Assembly: GCF_036231965.1 (NCBI RefSeq)
Contig: NZ_CP109499.1
Span: forward strand, 7,254,001 to 7,318,000
DNA: 64,000 bases
Direction: 5' to 3'
From: Streptomyces sp. NBC_01428
Lineage (GTDB): Bacteria; Actinomycetota; Actinomycetes; Streptomycetales; Streptomycetaceae
The position numbers and the translations under genes were made by a program. How positions within the stretch are numbered: position 1 is the stretch's first letter; each line of letters begins with the position of its first letter. Shown in pieces: positions 34,352-42,308 of the stretch. The notes beneath the pieces were generated by a model, which was not told the origin of the DNA, made no database searches, and saw nothing but the letters and a program-made list of their open reading frames with translations.

Positions 34352-35305
34352 ATGGCCATTGCCAAGGCCGAGCGGCTGATGAACCTCGCGCTGTGTCTGC
34401 TCGGGACGCGGCGACCGCTCAGCAAGCGCGAACTCCGCGAGTCCATCGAGGCCTACCTGGAAGCCGGATCGGACGACTCCTTCAACCGGATGTTCGAGCG
34501 CGACAAGGACGACCTGCGCGAACTCGGTCTGGTCATCGAGACCGTCGAGAACCTCGACGGTGAGGTCGGCTACCTCGCCCGCCGCGACAGCAACCGCCTG
34601 CCGCCGATCACCCTCGACGCCGAGGAGGCCGCCGCCCTGGGCCTCGCCGCCAAGGTGTGGCAGCAGGCCCGGCTGGCCGGAGCCGCGAGCGGGGCCCTGC
34701 AGAAGCTGCGCGCCGCCGGACTGCCCGAGGACGTCGATCCGTACGGCTCGTTCGGCGCGCTGGAACCGCACATCCCCGTCCACGAAGCTGCCTTCGAACC
34801 CCTGATGCTGGCCTGCCGCGACCGTCGCCCGGTCGTCTTCGACTACCGCAAGGCCACCGCCGCGCACCCCGAGACCCGGCACGTCGAGCCGTGGGCCCTG
34901 GAGTGCTGGCGCGGCCACTGGTACCTCGCGGGCTGGGACCGCGACCGCGGCGCCGAGCGGGTCTTCCGGCTCTCCCGGATCACCGGCAAGGTCCGCGCGC
35001 GGGCCGGCCGGTACACCGCCGAGGTGCCCGACGTGGTCACCGTGCGTGAGACCGTCGCCGGCTGGGCCGGGGAGATCGCCGACCGCTCCGCGCTGATCCG
35101 GCTGCGCTCCGGCTCGGGCTACCCGCTGCGCGCGAAGGCCGTCTCCGTCCGGGAACTGGGAGAGGGCTGGGACGAGTTGGAGATTCCGTACGGGCACGGG
35201 CTGGACGCCTGGCTCGTCGAGTTCGGGCCGGACGTGGTGGTCCTGGAGCCCGCCGAACTGCGGGCCGAAGTGGTCGACCGGCTGCGCGCCGTGGCCAAGG
35301 GCTGA
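34352..35305 (+). CDS. pafB: WYL-domain DNA-damage regulator PafB
   Basis: 317 residues. An N-terminal winged helix (about 5-85, RPLSKRELRESIEAYL) is followed by a WYL domain at about 145-215, with GHWYLAGWDRD giving the W-Y-L signature, and a C-terminal WCX extension. In mycobacteria PafB and PafC form a heterodimer that redirects RNA polymerase to promoters with a -26 element after DNA damage, independently of LexA/RecA. It is followed 16 bases later by pafC on the same strand. Elements of the PafBC type occur elsewhere in this window. Confidence 0.95.
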   Translation: MAIAKAERLMNLALCLLGTRRPLSKRELRESIEAYLEAGSDDSFNRMFERDKDDLRELGLVIETVENLDGEVGYLARRDSNRLPPITLDAEEAAALGLAAKVWQQARLAGAASGALQKLRAAGLPEDVDPYGSFGALEPHIPVHEAAFEPLMLACRDRRPVVFDYRKATAAHPETRHVEPWALECWRGHWYLAGWDRDRGAERVFRLSRITGKVRARAGRYTAEVPDVVTVRETVAGWAGEIADRSALIRLRSGSGYPLRAKAVSVRELGEGWDELEIPYGHGLDAWLVEFGPDVVVLEPAELRAEVVDRLRAVAKG

Positions 35306-35321
35306 GGGGGAACGTAGGAAA

Positions 35322-36347
35322 GTGGTAGGAAAACCGGCCAGGCCCACGAACGCGATCGACCAGACCCGGCGCATGCTCTCCCTGGTGACGTATCTGCGCG
35401 AGCGCCCCGGCGCCCGCGTCGGCGACGTCGCCCGGGCCTTCGGGATCACCGAGGACGAGCTGATCTCCGACCTCGACGTACTGCCGCTGTGCGGAACCAG
35501 CTTCCGCGGCGGCGACCTGCTCGACATCGACACCGACGGCGACCGGATCTGGTGGCACAACCCCGACGACGTGGCCGAACCGCTGCGGATCGCCGCCGAC
35601 GAGGCGACCGCGCTCCTGGTGGCCGCCCGCGCCGTCTCCACCCTGCCCGGCCTGCGCGAGGGCGACCGGCAGGCACTGCTGCGCGCCACCGCCAAGGTCG
35701 AGGCGGCCTCGGGCGAGGCGGCCGGCGCCAGCGCCCGGCTGTCGGTGACCTTCGAGTCCGAGGGCGGTGTCTTCGCCGACGTGGACCGGGCCATCGCCGA
35801 GCGGCGCCGGCTCTGGATCCGCTACTACTCGCCGTCGCGGGACGAGCTGAGCGAGCGCGAGATCGACCCGATCCGCCTGGTCACCGTCGGCCACACGTAC
35901 GTCGAGGCCTGGTGTCGCCGCTCCGAGGCGCGCCGCACCTTCCGGCTCGACCGGGTCGCCGAGATCCGCATTCTCGACGAGCCCTCCGCCCCGCCCGAGA
36001 TCGAACTCCGCGACCTCTCCGAAGGACTGGTGCAGCCCGCCGCCGAGGACCCCGAGGTGGTCGTCGAGGTCGGTCCCGCCGGGCGCTGGGTCGCCGAGTA
36101 CTACCCGCACGACAGCGCCGTTGAACTGCCCGACGGCGGATTGCGTATCACTCTGCGGACCCCCGACCCGACGTCGCTTCGGCGCCTGGCCCTGCGGCTC
36201 GGCGGTGACGGCCGGATCGTCGCACCGCAGGACCTCGCGGACAGCGCCCGCGGCGCGGCCCGTGAGGCGCTCGCCGCCTACGACGTGCCGGACGGGCCCG
36301 CGGGGGCACAGGACGGACCGTACGAGAGGCGGGAGCAGGCGCTTTGA
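35322..36347 (+). CDS. pafC: WYL-domain DNA-damage regulator PafC
   Basis: 341 residues from GTG 35322, with AGGAAA just upstream, 16 bases after pafB. It shares the pafB layout: winged helix (about 12-90), WYL domain (about 155-225, with HTYVEAWCRRSEARRTFRLDRV) and C-terminal region. In mycobacteria it is the partner of PafB in the RecA-independent DNA-damage response; single-strand DNA is the reported signal. The tail (about 315-341) is charged and low in structure. Confidence 0.95.
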   Translation: MVGKPARPTNAIDQTRRMLSLVTYLRERPGARVGDVARAFGITEDELISDLDVLPLCGTSFRGGDLLDIDTDGDRIWWHNPDDVAEPLRIAADEATALLVAARAVSTLPGLREGDRQALLRATAKVEAASGEAAGASARLSVTFESEGGVFADVDRAIAERRRLWIRYYSPSRDELSEREIDPIRLVTVGHTYVEAWCRRSEARRTFRLDRVAEIRILDEPSAPPEIELRDLSEGLVQPAAEDPEVVVEVGPAGRWVAEYYPHDSAVELPDGGLRITLRTPDPTSLRRLALRLGGDGRIVAPQDLADSARGAAREALAAYDVPDGPAGAQDGPYERREQAL

Positions 36348-36487
36348 GCACGTTGTCGAGGTCGGACGCGCCGGGCGGGCCGGGCACCTCGGAGCGAACG
36401 GGTGCCATGCGCCGGACCGGGTCCCTCCCGGGCGCCGCGGAGATGTCGGTCGGGACCGCCTTCGCCGGGATGAGGAGGGCGGTCGAC

Positions 36488-36703
36488 GTGCTGTTCAAGG
36501 CCGCCTGTCCCGACTGCCGTGCCGGCTTCGAGCTCACCCCGGGCGCCCTGCGGCTGGCCATCGGCGCCAGCAGCCGGACCACGTTCTACTCGTTCACCTG
36601 TCCCGAGTGCGGCTCCGCCGTGCGCAAGCCGGCGGGGGAGCGGATCGTCGAGCTGCTCACCGGCGGTGGGGTGCGCACCCTGCGGCTGCACTCCACCCTC
36701 TAG
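36488..36703 (+). CDS. Small zinc-ribbon protein
   Basis: 71 residues from GTG 36488, chosen because a perfect AGGAGG (36473-36478) lies nine bases upstream. A longer frame from TTG 36344 would overlap the pafC stop and add 48 unlikely residues. Two CPxC pairs (ACPDC and TCPEC) 35 residues apart form a likely zinc ribbon. The function is unknown. It follows pafC closely and may share its mRNA. Confidence 0.75.
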   Translation: MLFKAACPDCRAGFELTPGALRLAIGASSRTTFYSFTCPECGSAVRKPAGERIVELLTGGGVRTLRLHSTL

Positions 36704-36713
36704 GGTCGTCGTC

Positions 36714-36908
36714 ATGTTCTGGCCGATGTTTGCCATCGCTGTGGGCTTCCTGGGCATCACCGTGCTCGGTGTGCTCGCCGTCCGTGTCTTCCGGGAAGCG
36801 GAGCGTCTCGGGAAGCAGGTCACCGAGGCGGCGCGCCGCATCGACCGCGCCGCCGCTGACCTGGAACAGGCCGCCGAGGGGGCCGCGCGCTCCATGGATG
36901 CGGTATGA
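36714..36908 (+). CDS. Small single-pass membrane protein
   Basis: 64 residues from ATG 36714, ten bases after the zinc-ribbon stop, with AGGGT upstream. Residues 2-23 are a hydrophobic helix (FWPMFAIAVGFLGITVLGVLAV), followed by an amphipathic helix of heptad-like pattern (REAERLGKQVTEAARRIDRAAADLEQAAEG). This resembles the short membrane-anchored coiled-coil proteins often found next to tatA in streptomycetes. The role is unknown. Confidence 0.75.
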   Translation: MFWPMFAIAVGFLGITVLGVLAVRVFREAERLGKQVTEAARRIDRAAADLEQAAEGAARSMDAV

Positions 36909-37146
36909 GTCGTTCCATGGTTGCGCAATGAGTCACTTCGCCCTGTCAACTTCATGCTGCGGCCAGGTACGCTCAAGGTCGCGGGTCCGGATAACGAGGC
37001 GCGGACCGCGAACTGGGAGTACGCACAGGGATTGCCCCGCGTTCACCCCTGAGCGTTACGATCGCTGTCACCACGACGATCGGACACACGTCCGACCGTT
37101 CGGACAGCACCCCGACCATGCAGCCTCGGTGAGAAGGTAAAGACTT

Positions 37147-37431
37147 ATGTTCGGAAGGCTCGGCGCTCCCGAGATCATTCTCATCCTCGTCGTCATCATC
37201 CTGCTGTTCGGCGCGAAGAAGCTTCCGGACATGGCGCGGTCGCTCGGCAAGTCCGCCCGCATCCTCAAGAGCGAGGCGAAGGCGATGAAGGACGAGGGCA
37301 GCAACCCCGCCCCGGCCGGCCCGCCGAACACCGACGAGCAGCCCCCGGCGCAGCGCACCATCCAGGCCGCCCCCGGCGACGTGACCAGCTCGCGGCCGGT
37401 CAGCGAACCGACGGACACGACCAAGCGCTGA
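37147..37431 (+). CDS. tatA: Twin-arginine translocase subunit TatA
   Basis: 94 residues with GAGAAGG upstream. The short N-terminal membrane helix (residues 8-24, EIILILVVIILLF) is followed by the FGAKKLPDMARSLGKS amphipathic helix of TatA/E, then a disordered Pro/Thr tail. TatA oligomers form the passage for folded proteins with RR signal peptides. tatC follows 47 bases later, the usual actinobacterial order. Confidence 0.96.
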   Translation: MFGRLGAPEIILILVVIILLFGAKKLPDMARSLGKSARILKSEAKAMKDEGSNPAPAGPPNTDEQPPAQRTIQAAPGDVTSSRPVSEPTDTTKR

Positions 37432-37478
37432 CGCAGGGCCGGCGACGTCCGGCTCGCCGCATGAGATGAGGATGTGGG

Positions 37479-38426
37479 TTGCCCAAGCCTGCCCGCAACA
37501 TGGAGAAGGATCCCGAGGGGCGCATGCCCCTCGCGGACCACCTTCGCGAGCTCCGCAACCGGCTCGCGAAGGCGATGCTGGCCATCGTCCTCGTGACGAT
37601 CGTCGCCGCCTTCTACTACAACGACATCATCAACTTCTTCACCAAGCCGGTCCTGGACTCCGTCGGATGTCCGGAGACGTTCGCGGAGCTGGCGAAGCAG
37701 CCGAAGAACCACCAGTGCGCGCAGATCACCATCAACGGCCTGCTCGCACCGTTCACCCTGGCGCTGAAGGTCTCCCTGATGGCGGGCGTCGTGCTCGCCT
37801 CGCCGGTCTGGCTGTACCAGCTCTGGGCGTTCGTCGCGCCCGGCCTGCACAGGAACGAGAAGAAGTACGCGTACGCGTTCGTCGGAACCGGCGTGCCGCT
37901 GTTCCTCGGCGGTGCCTTCTTCGCCTACAAGGTGCTCCCCACCACGGCGAAGGTCCTGATGGAGTTCACGCCGCAAGGCGTCAACAACCTCCTGCCGCTC
38001 GACGACCTGCTCGACCTCGTCACGCGCATGGTGGTCGTGTTCGGCCTCTCCTTCGAGCTGCCGCTGCTCCTGGTGATGCTCAACCTCACGGGCATCCTCA
38101 CCGGCCGGCGCATGCTCGGCTGGTGGCGCGGCATGATCATGGGCATCACGGTCTTCGCCGCCGTCGCCACCCCCAGTACCGACCCGCTGACCATGCTGGC
38201 GCTGGCCGGGCCGATCTGGATCCTGTACTTCGGCGCGGTCGCCTTCTCGCTGTTCAACGACCGGCGCAAGCGCCGGCGCGACGAGGCGGGACCGGCCGAC
38301 GACGAGGCGTCCGAGCTGGACCTCACGCCCGAGGACGTCGGCGCGATCGAGCCCGTCTCGGCCAGCCGGGCCCTGCCCGAGCAGGCGACCTCCGAGCGGG
38401 TCAACGGTTATGACGACGTGACCTGA
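37479..38426 (+). CDS. tatC: Twin-arginine translocase subunit TatC
   Basis: 315 residues from a TTG start at 37479, supported by GAGGA seven bases upstream; in-frame ATG at 37500 is the alternative. Six membrane helices. MPLADHLRELRNRL is the conserved N-terminal TatC motif that recognises the RR signal peptide. The C-terminal 60 residues are cytoplasmic, acidic and disordered, a feature common in streptomycete TatC. Confidence 0.96.
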   Translation: MPKPARNMEKDPEGRMPLADHLRELRNRLAKAMLAIVLVTIVAAFYYNDIINFFTKPVLDSVGCPETFAELAKQPKNHQCAQITINGLLAPFTLALKVSLMAGVVLASPVWLYQLWAFVAPGLHRNEKKYAYAFVGTGVPLFLGGAFFAYKVLPTTAKVLMEFTPQGVNNLLPLDDLLDLVTRMVVVFGLSFELPLLLVMLNLTGILTGRRMLGWWRGMIMGITVFAAVATPSTDPLTMLALAGPIWILYFGAVAFSLFNDRRKRRRDEAGPADDEASELDLTPEDVGAIEPVSASRALPEQATSERVNGYDDVT

Positions 38427-38455
38427 CGGAGGTCCGGACCTCGTAGGGTCAGCCT

Positions 38456-39346
38456 GTGACCAGCGAGATCACCCTCTTCGTCAACCCCACCGCGGGCCGC
38501 GGCCGGGGCGCCCACGCGGCGCAGCCGGCCGCTTCCGCGTTCCGGGCCGCCGGATTCTCCGTACGGACCGTGGTCGGCGAGGACGCCGCGGACGGCCTCG
38601 CCCGGGCGCGTGCCGCCGTCGCGGAGGGAACCGGGGCCCTGGTCGCCGTCGGCGGAGACGGCATGGCGAACCTCGCGCTCCAGGCCGTGGCCGGCACCGA
38701 CACGCCGTTCGGGCTGGTCCCCGTCGGCACCGGGAACGACTTCGCGCGCGCCCTGGGCCTGCCGCTCCGCGCCCCGGCCGCCGCGGCGCGCCTGACGGCC
38801 GACGCGCTCAAGGAGGACCGACTGCGCTCCGTCGACCTCGGGCGGGTCGACGGCACCTGGTTCGGCACCGTCCTCGCCTCCGGCTTCGACTCCCGGGTCA
38901 ACGACCGGGGCAACCGGATGCGGCTGCCGGTCGGCCGGTTCAGGTACGACCTCGCCCTGCTCGCCGAACTGGCGGCCTTCCGTCCCTTCGCGTACCGCCT
39001 GACCCTCGACGGCGGCGAGACCCGCGAGATCGAGGCGACCCTCGTGGCCGTCGGGAACGGATCCTCCTACGGCGGCGGCATGAGGATCTGCCCCGGCGCC
39101 GATCTCGGCGACGGGCTGTTCGACGTCACCGTGGTCGGGAACTGCGGCCGTGCCACGCTGCTCACGGTGTTCCCGAAGGTCTACCGCGGCACCCACGTCG
39201 ACCATCCCGTGGTCACCGTGCACCGGGCCGCCCGCGTCGAGCTCGTCGCCGCGGGAGTCACCGGGTACGCGGACGGGGAGCCGCTGGGCGCGTTGCCGCT
39301 GACCGCGGAGTGCATACCCGGGGCCGTGCGCGTCGCACTTCCCTGA
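38456..39346 (+). CDS. Diacylglycerol/sphingosine-kinase family lipid kinase
   Basis: 296 residues from GTG 38456. TAGGGT six bases upstream may be a -10, giving a near-leaderless message. The DAGK catalytic fold shows NPTAGRG at about 10, GGDGM (nucleotide loop) at about 67 and GTGNDFARALGLP at about 90, and a C-terminal beta sandwich. It probably phosphorylates a membrane lipid such as diacylglycerol. The gene lies between tatC and the helicase. Confidence 0.92.
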   Translation: MTSEITLFVNPTAGRGRGAHAAQPAASAFRAAGFSVRTVVGEDAADGLARARAAVAEGTGALVAVGGDGMANLALQAVAGTDTPFGLVPVGTGNDFARALGLPLRAPAAAARLTADALKEDRLRSVDLGRVDGTWFGTVLASGFDSRVNDRGNRMRLPVGRFRYDLALLAELAAFRPFAYRLTLDGGETREIEATLVAVGNGSSYGGGMRICPGADLGDGLFDVTVVGNCGRATLLTVFPKVYRGTHVDHPVVTVHRAARVELVAAGVTGYADGEPLGALPLTAECIPGAVRVALP

Positions 39347-39399
39347 GCTGCGGGGATCCGAGGTTTCACAGGATCCGATCCGGATAATGATCGTCCCCA

Positions 39400-39421
39400 T
39401 GTCAGTGGCTCCCGGTAGTCT
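39400..39421 (+). promoter_or_regulatory. PafBC-type DNA-damage promoter of the helicase gene
   Basis: TGTCAGTG (39400-39407), exactly 8 bases, then TAGTCT (39416-39421): a full match to the PafBC/RecA-NDp motif. Transcription should begin about 39428, four bases before ATG 39432. In-frame ATGs at 39387 and 39399 lie upstream of or within the promoter and so cannot be the start of this transcript. Confidence 0.78.
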
Positions 39422-39431
39422 CGAAAGCACG

Positions 39432-42248
39432 ATGACAGAGGACCTCTCACCGGCCGAGCGGTACGCGGCAGCACGCAGGCGCGCTGTCGAGCAGGCCACC
39501 GCACTCGCACCCTTCCGCGAGATGTACGACTTCGGTCTCGACCCCTTCCAGATCGAGGCCTGCCAGGCGCTCGAGGCGGGCAAGGGGGTGCTGGTGGCGG
39601 CGCCCACCGGCTCGGGCAAGACGATCGTCGGCGAGTTCGCCGTCCACCTCGCCCTCCAGCAGGGCAAGAAGTGCTTCTACACCACGCCGATCAAGGCGCT
39701 CTCCAACCAGAAGTACGCCGACCTGTGCCGTCGCTACGGCGCGGACAAGGTCGGCCTCCTCACCGGCGACAACAGCGTCAACTCCGAGGCACCGGTGGTC
39801 GTCATGACCACCGAGGTCCTGCGGAACATGCTGTACGCGGGATCGCAGACCCTCCTCGGGCTCGGATACGTGGTGATGGACGAGGTGCACTACCTCTCCG
39901 ACCGCTTCCGGGGCGCCGTCTGGGAGGAAGTGATCATCCACCTCCCCGAGTCGGTGACCCTGGTGTCGCTCTCGGCGACCGTGTCGAACGCGGAGGAGTT
40001 CGGCGACTGGCTGGACACCGTCCGCGGTGACACCCAGGTGATCGTCTCCGAGCACCGGCCCGTCCCGCTGTTCCAGCACGTGCTGGCCGGACGCCGGATG
40101 TACGACCTGTTCGAGGAGGGCGAGGGCCAGAAGAAGGCCGTCAACCCGGACCTCACGCGCATGGCGCGCATGGAGGCGAGCCGCCCGTCGTACCAGGACC
40201 GCAAGCGCGGCCGGGCGATGCGCGAGGCCGACCGGGAGCGGGAGCGCCGACAGCGCTCGCGGATCTGGACCCCGGGCCGCCCCGAGGTCATCGAGCGGCT
40301 CGACTCCGAGGGCCTGCTCCCCGCCATCACCTTCATCTTCAGCCGCGCGGCCTGCGAGGCCGCCGTCCAGCAGTGCCTGCACGCGGGCCTCCGGCTGAAC
40401 GACGACGCGGCGCGGGCGCGGGTCCGTGAGATCGTCGAGGAGCGCACCGCCTCCATCCCGGACGAGGACCTCCACGTCCTCGGCTACTACGAATGGCTGG
40501 AGGGCCTGGAGCGCGGCATCGCCGCCCACCACGCGGGCATGCTCCCCACCTTCAAGGAGGTCGTCGAGGAACTCTTCGTCCGCGGCCTGGTGAAGGCCGT
40601 CTTCGCGACGGAGACCCTCGCGCTCGGCATCAACATGCCCGCCCGCTCGGTCGTGCTGGAGAAGCTCGTCAAGTGGAACGGCGAGCAGCACGCCGACATC
40701 ACCCCCGGCGAGTACACCCAGCTCACCGGCCGTGCCGGCCGGCGCGGCATCGACGTCGAGGGCCACGCGGTCGTGCTGTGGCAGCGCGGGTTCAGCCCCG
40801 AGCACCTCGCCGGCCTCGCGGGCACCCGCACGTATCCGCTGCGCTCCAGCTTCAAGCCGTCGTACAACATGGCCGTGAACCTGGTGGAGCAGTTCGGGCG
40901 GCATCGCTCGCGCGAGCTGCTGGAGACGTCCTTCGCGCAGTTCCAGGCCGACAAGTCGGTCGTCGGGATCTCCCGGCAGGTGCAGCGCAACGAGGAGGGT
41001 CTCGAGGGCTACAAGGAGTCCATGACCTGTCATCTCGGCGACTTCGACGAGTACATGGCGCTGCGCCGCGAGCTGAAGGACCGTGAGAGCGAGCTGGCCC
41101 GGCAGGGTGTCTCCCTGCGCCGCGCGGAGGCCGCCGTCGCCCTGGAGAAGCTGAAGCCGGGCGACGTGATCCACGTGCCGACCGGGAAGTACGCCGGGCT
41201 CGCGCTGGTCCTCGACCCCGGACTGCCCGCGGGCCGGTCGAACGGCCACCGGGGCTTCGAACAGCACGACGGCCCGCGCCCGTTGGTCCTCACCGCCGAG
41301 CGTCAGGTCAAGCGGCTCGCCTCGATGGACTTCCCCGTACCGGTCGAGGCCCTCGACCGCATGCGGATCCCCAAGTCGTTCAACGCGCGCTCGCCGCAGT
41401 CCCGTCGTGACCTGGCGTCCGCGCTGCGCACCAAGGCCGGGCACATCGTCCCGGACCGGCACCGCAAGAAGCGCGCCGAGGCGGCCGACGACCGGGAGAT
41501 CGCCCGGCTCCGCACGGCGATCCGCGCGCATCCCTGCCACGGGTGCAACGACCGCGAGGACCATGCCCGTTGGGCGGAGCGTTACCACCGGCTGCAGCGC
41601 GACACCTCGCAGCTGGAGCGCCGGATCGAGGGCCGGACGAACACCATCGCCCGTACCTTCGACCGGATCGTCGCGCTGCTCACCGAGCTGGACTACCTGC
41701 GCGGTGACGAGGTCACCGAGCACGGCAAGCGGCTCGCCCGGCTGTACGGCGAACTCGACCTGCTGGCCAGCGAATGCCTGCGCGCCGGTGTCTGGGACGG
41801 TCTGAGCCCCGCCGAACTGGCCGCCTGCGTCTCGGCGTTGGTGTACGAGTCGCGGGTCGCCGACGACGCGATGGCGCCGAAGGTTCCGTCCGGCCAGGCC
41901 AAGGCCGCACTCGGCGAGATGGTCCGCATCTGGGGTCGTCTCGACGCGCTGGAGGAGGACTTCGGGATCAGCCAGACCGAGGGGGTCGGCCAGCGCGAGC
42001 CGGATCTCGGCTTCGCCTGGGCGGCCCACGAGTGGGCGTCCGGCAAGGGCCTCGACGAGGTGCTCCGCGAGGCCGAGATGCCCGCGGGCGACTTCGTGCG
42101 CTGGTGCAAGCAGGTCATCGACGTGCTCGGCCAGATCGCGGCCGCCGCCCCCGTCTCGGGCGGCGGGAACTCGACGGTCGCGAAGAACGCCCGCAAGGCG
42201 GTCGACGGCCTGCTGCGCGGAGTGGTCGCCTACTCGTCGGTGGGCTGA
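39432..42248 (+). CDS. helY: HelY-type Ski2-like DEVH helicase
   Basis: 938 residues if started at ATG 39432, the start implied by the promoter geometry. Walker A is AAPTGSGKT (about residues 56-64) and the Walker B box is DEVH. Helicase motifs continue through LSATVSNAEEF, HHAGMLP and TGRAGRRGIDVEG. C-terminal domains follow with rRNA-processing arch-like and DSHCT regions (about 740-930). Bacterial HelY proteins unwind RNA or RNA/DNA substrates and belong with the Ski2/Mtr4 group. A PafBC-type promoter suggests induction by DNA damage. A strong terminator follows. Confidence 0.94.
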   Translation: MTEDLSPAERYAAARRRAVEQATALAPFREMYDFGLDPFQIEACQALEAGKGVLVAAPTGSGKTIVGEFAVHLALQQGKKCFYTTPIKALSNQKYADLCRRYGADKVGLLTGDNSVNSEAPVVVMTTEVLRNMLYAGSQTLLGLGYVVMDEVHYLSDRFRGAVWEEVIIHLPESVTLVSLSATVSNAEEFGDWLDTVRGDTQVIVSEHRPVPLFQHVLAGRRMYDLFEEGEGQKKAVNPDLTRMARMEASRPSYQDRKRGRAMREADRERERRQRSRIWTPGRPEVIERLDSEGLLPAITFIFSRAACEAAVQQCLHAGLRLNDDAARARVREIVEERTASIPDEDLHVLGYYEWLEGLERGIAAHHAGMLPTFKEVVEELFVRGLVKAVFATETLALGINMPARSVVLEKLVKWNGEQHADITPGEYTQLTGRAGRRGIDVEGHAVVLWQRGFSPEHLAGLAGTRTYPLRSSFKPSYNMAVNLVEQFGRHRSRELLETSFAQFQADKSVVGISRQVQRNEEGLEGYKESMTCHLGDFDEYMALRRELKDRESELARQGVSLRRAEAAVALEKLKPGDVIHVPTGKYAGLALVLDPGLPAGRSNGHRGFEQHDGPRPLVLTAERQVKRLASMDFPVPVEALDRMRIPKSFNARSPQSRRDLASALRTKAGHIVPDRHRKKRAEAADDREIARLRTAIRAHPCHGCNDREDHARWAERYHRLQRDTSQLERRIEGRTNTIARTFDRIVALLTELDYLRGDEVTEHGKRLARLYGELDLLASECLRAGVWDGLSPAELAACVSALVYESRVADDAMAPKVPSGQAKAALGEMVRIWGRLDALEEDFGISQTEGVGQREPDLGFAWAAHEWASGKGLDEVLREAEMPAGDFVRWCKQVIDVLGQIAAAAPVSGGGNSTVAKNARKAVDGLLRGVVAYSSVG

Positions 42249-42259
42249 GGGTTCTCCCG

Positions 42260-42298
42260 GGTCCGGCGGTCGCGTCCCGCGGCCGCCGGACCTTTTTT
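42260..42298 (+). terminator. helY terminator
   Basis: GGTCCGGCGG (42260-42269) pairs with CCGCCGGACC (42283-42292), followed by six T. A classical intrinsic terminator between the convergent helY and allophanate hydrolase genes. Confidence 0.92.
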
Positions 42299-42308
42299 GT
42301 ACGGGGGA

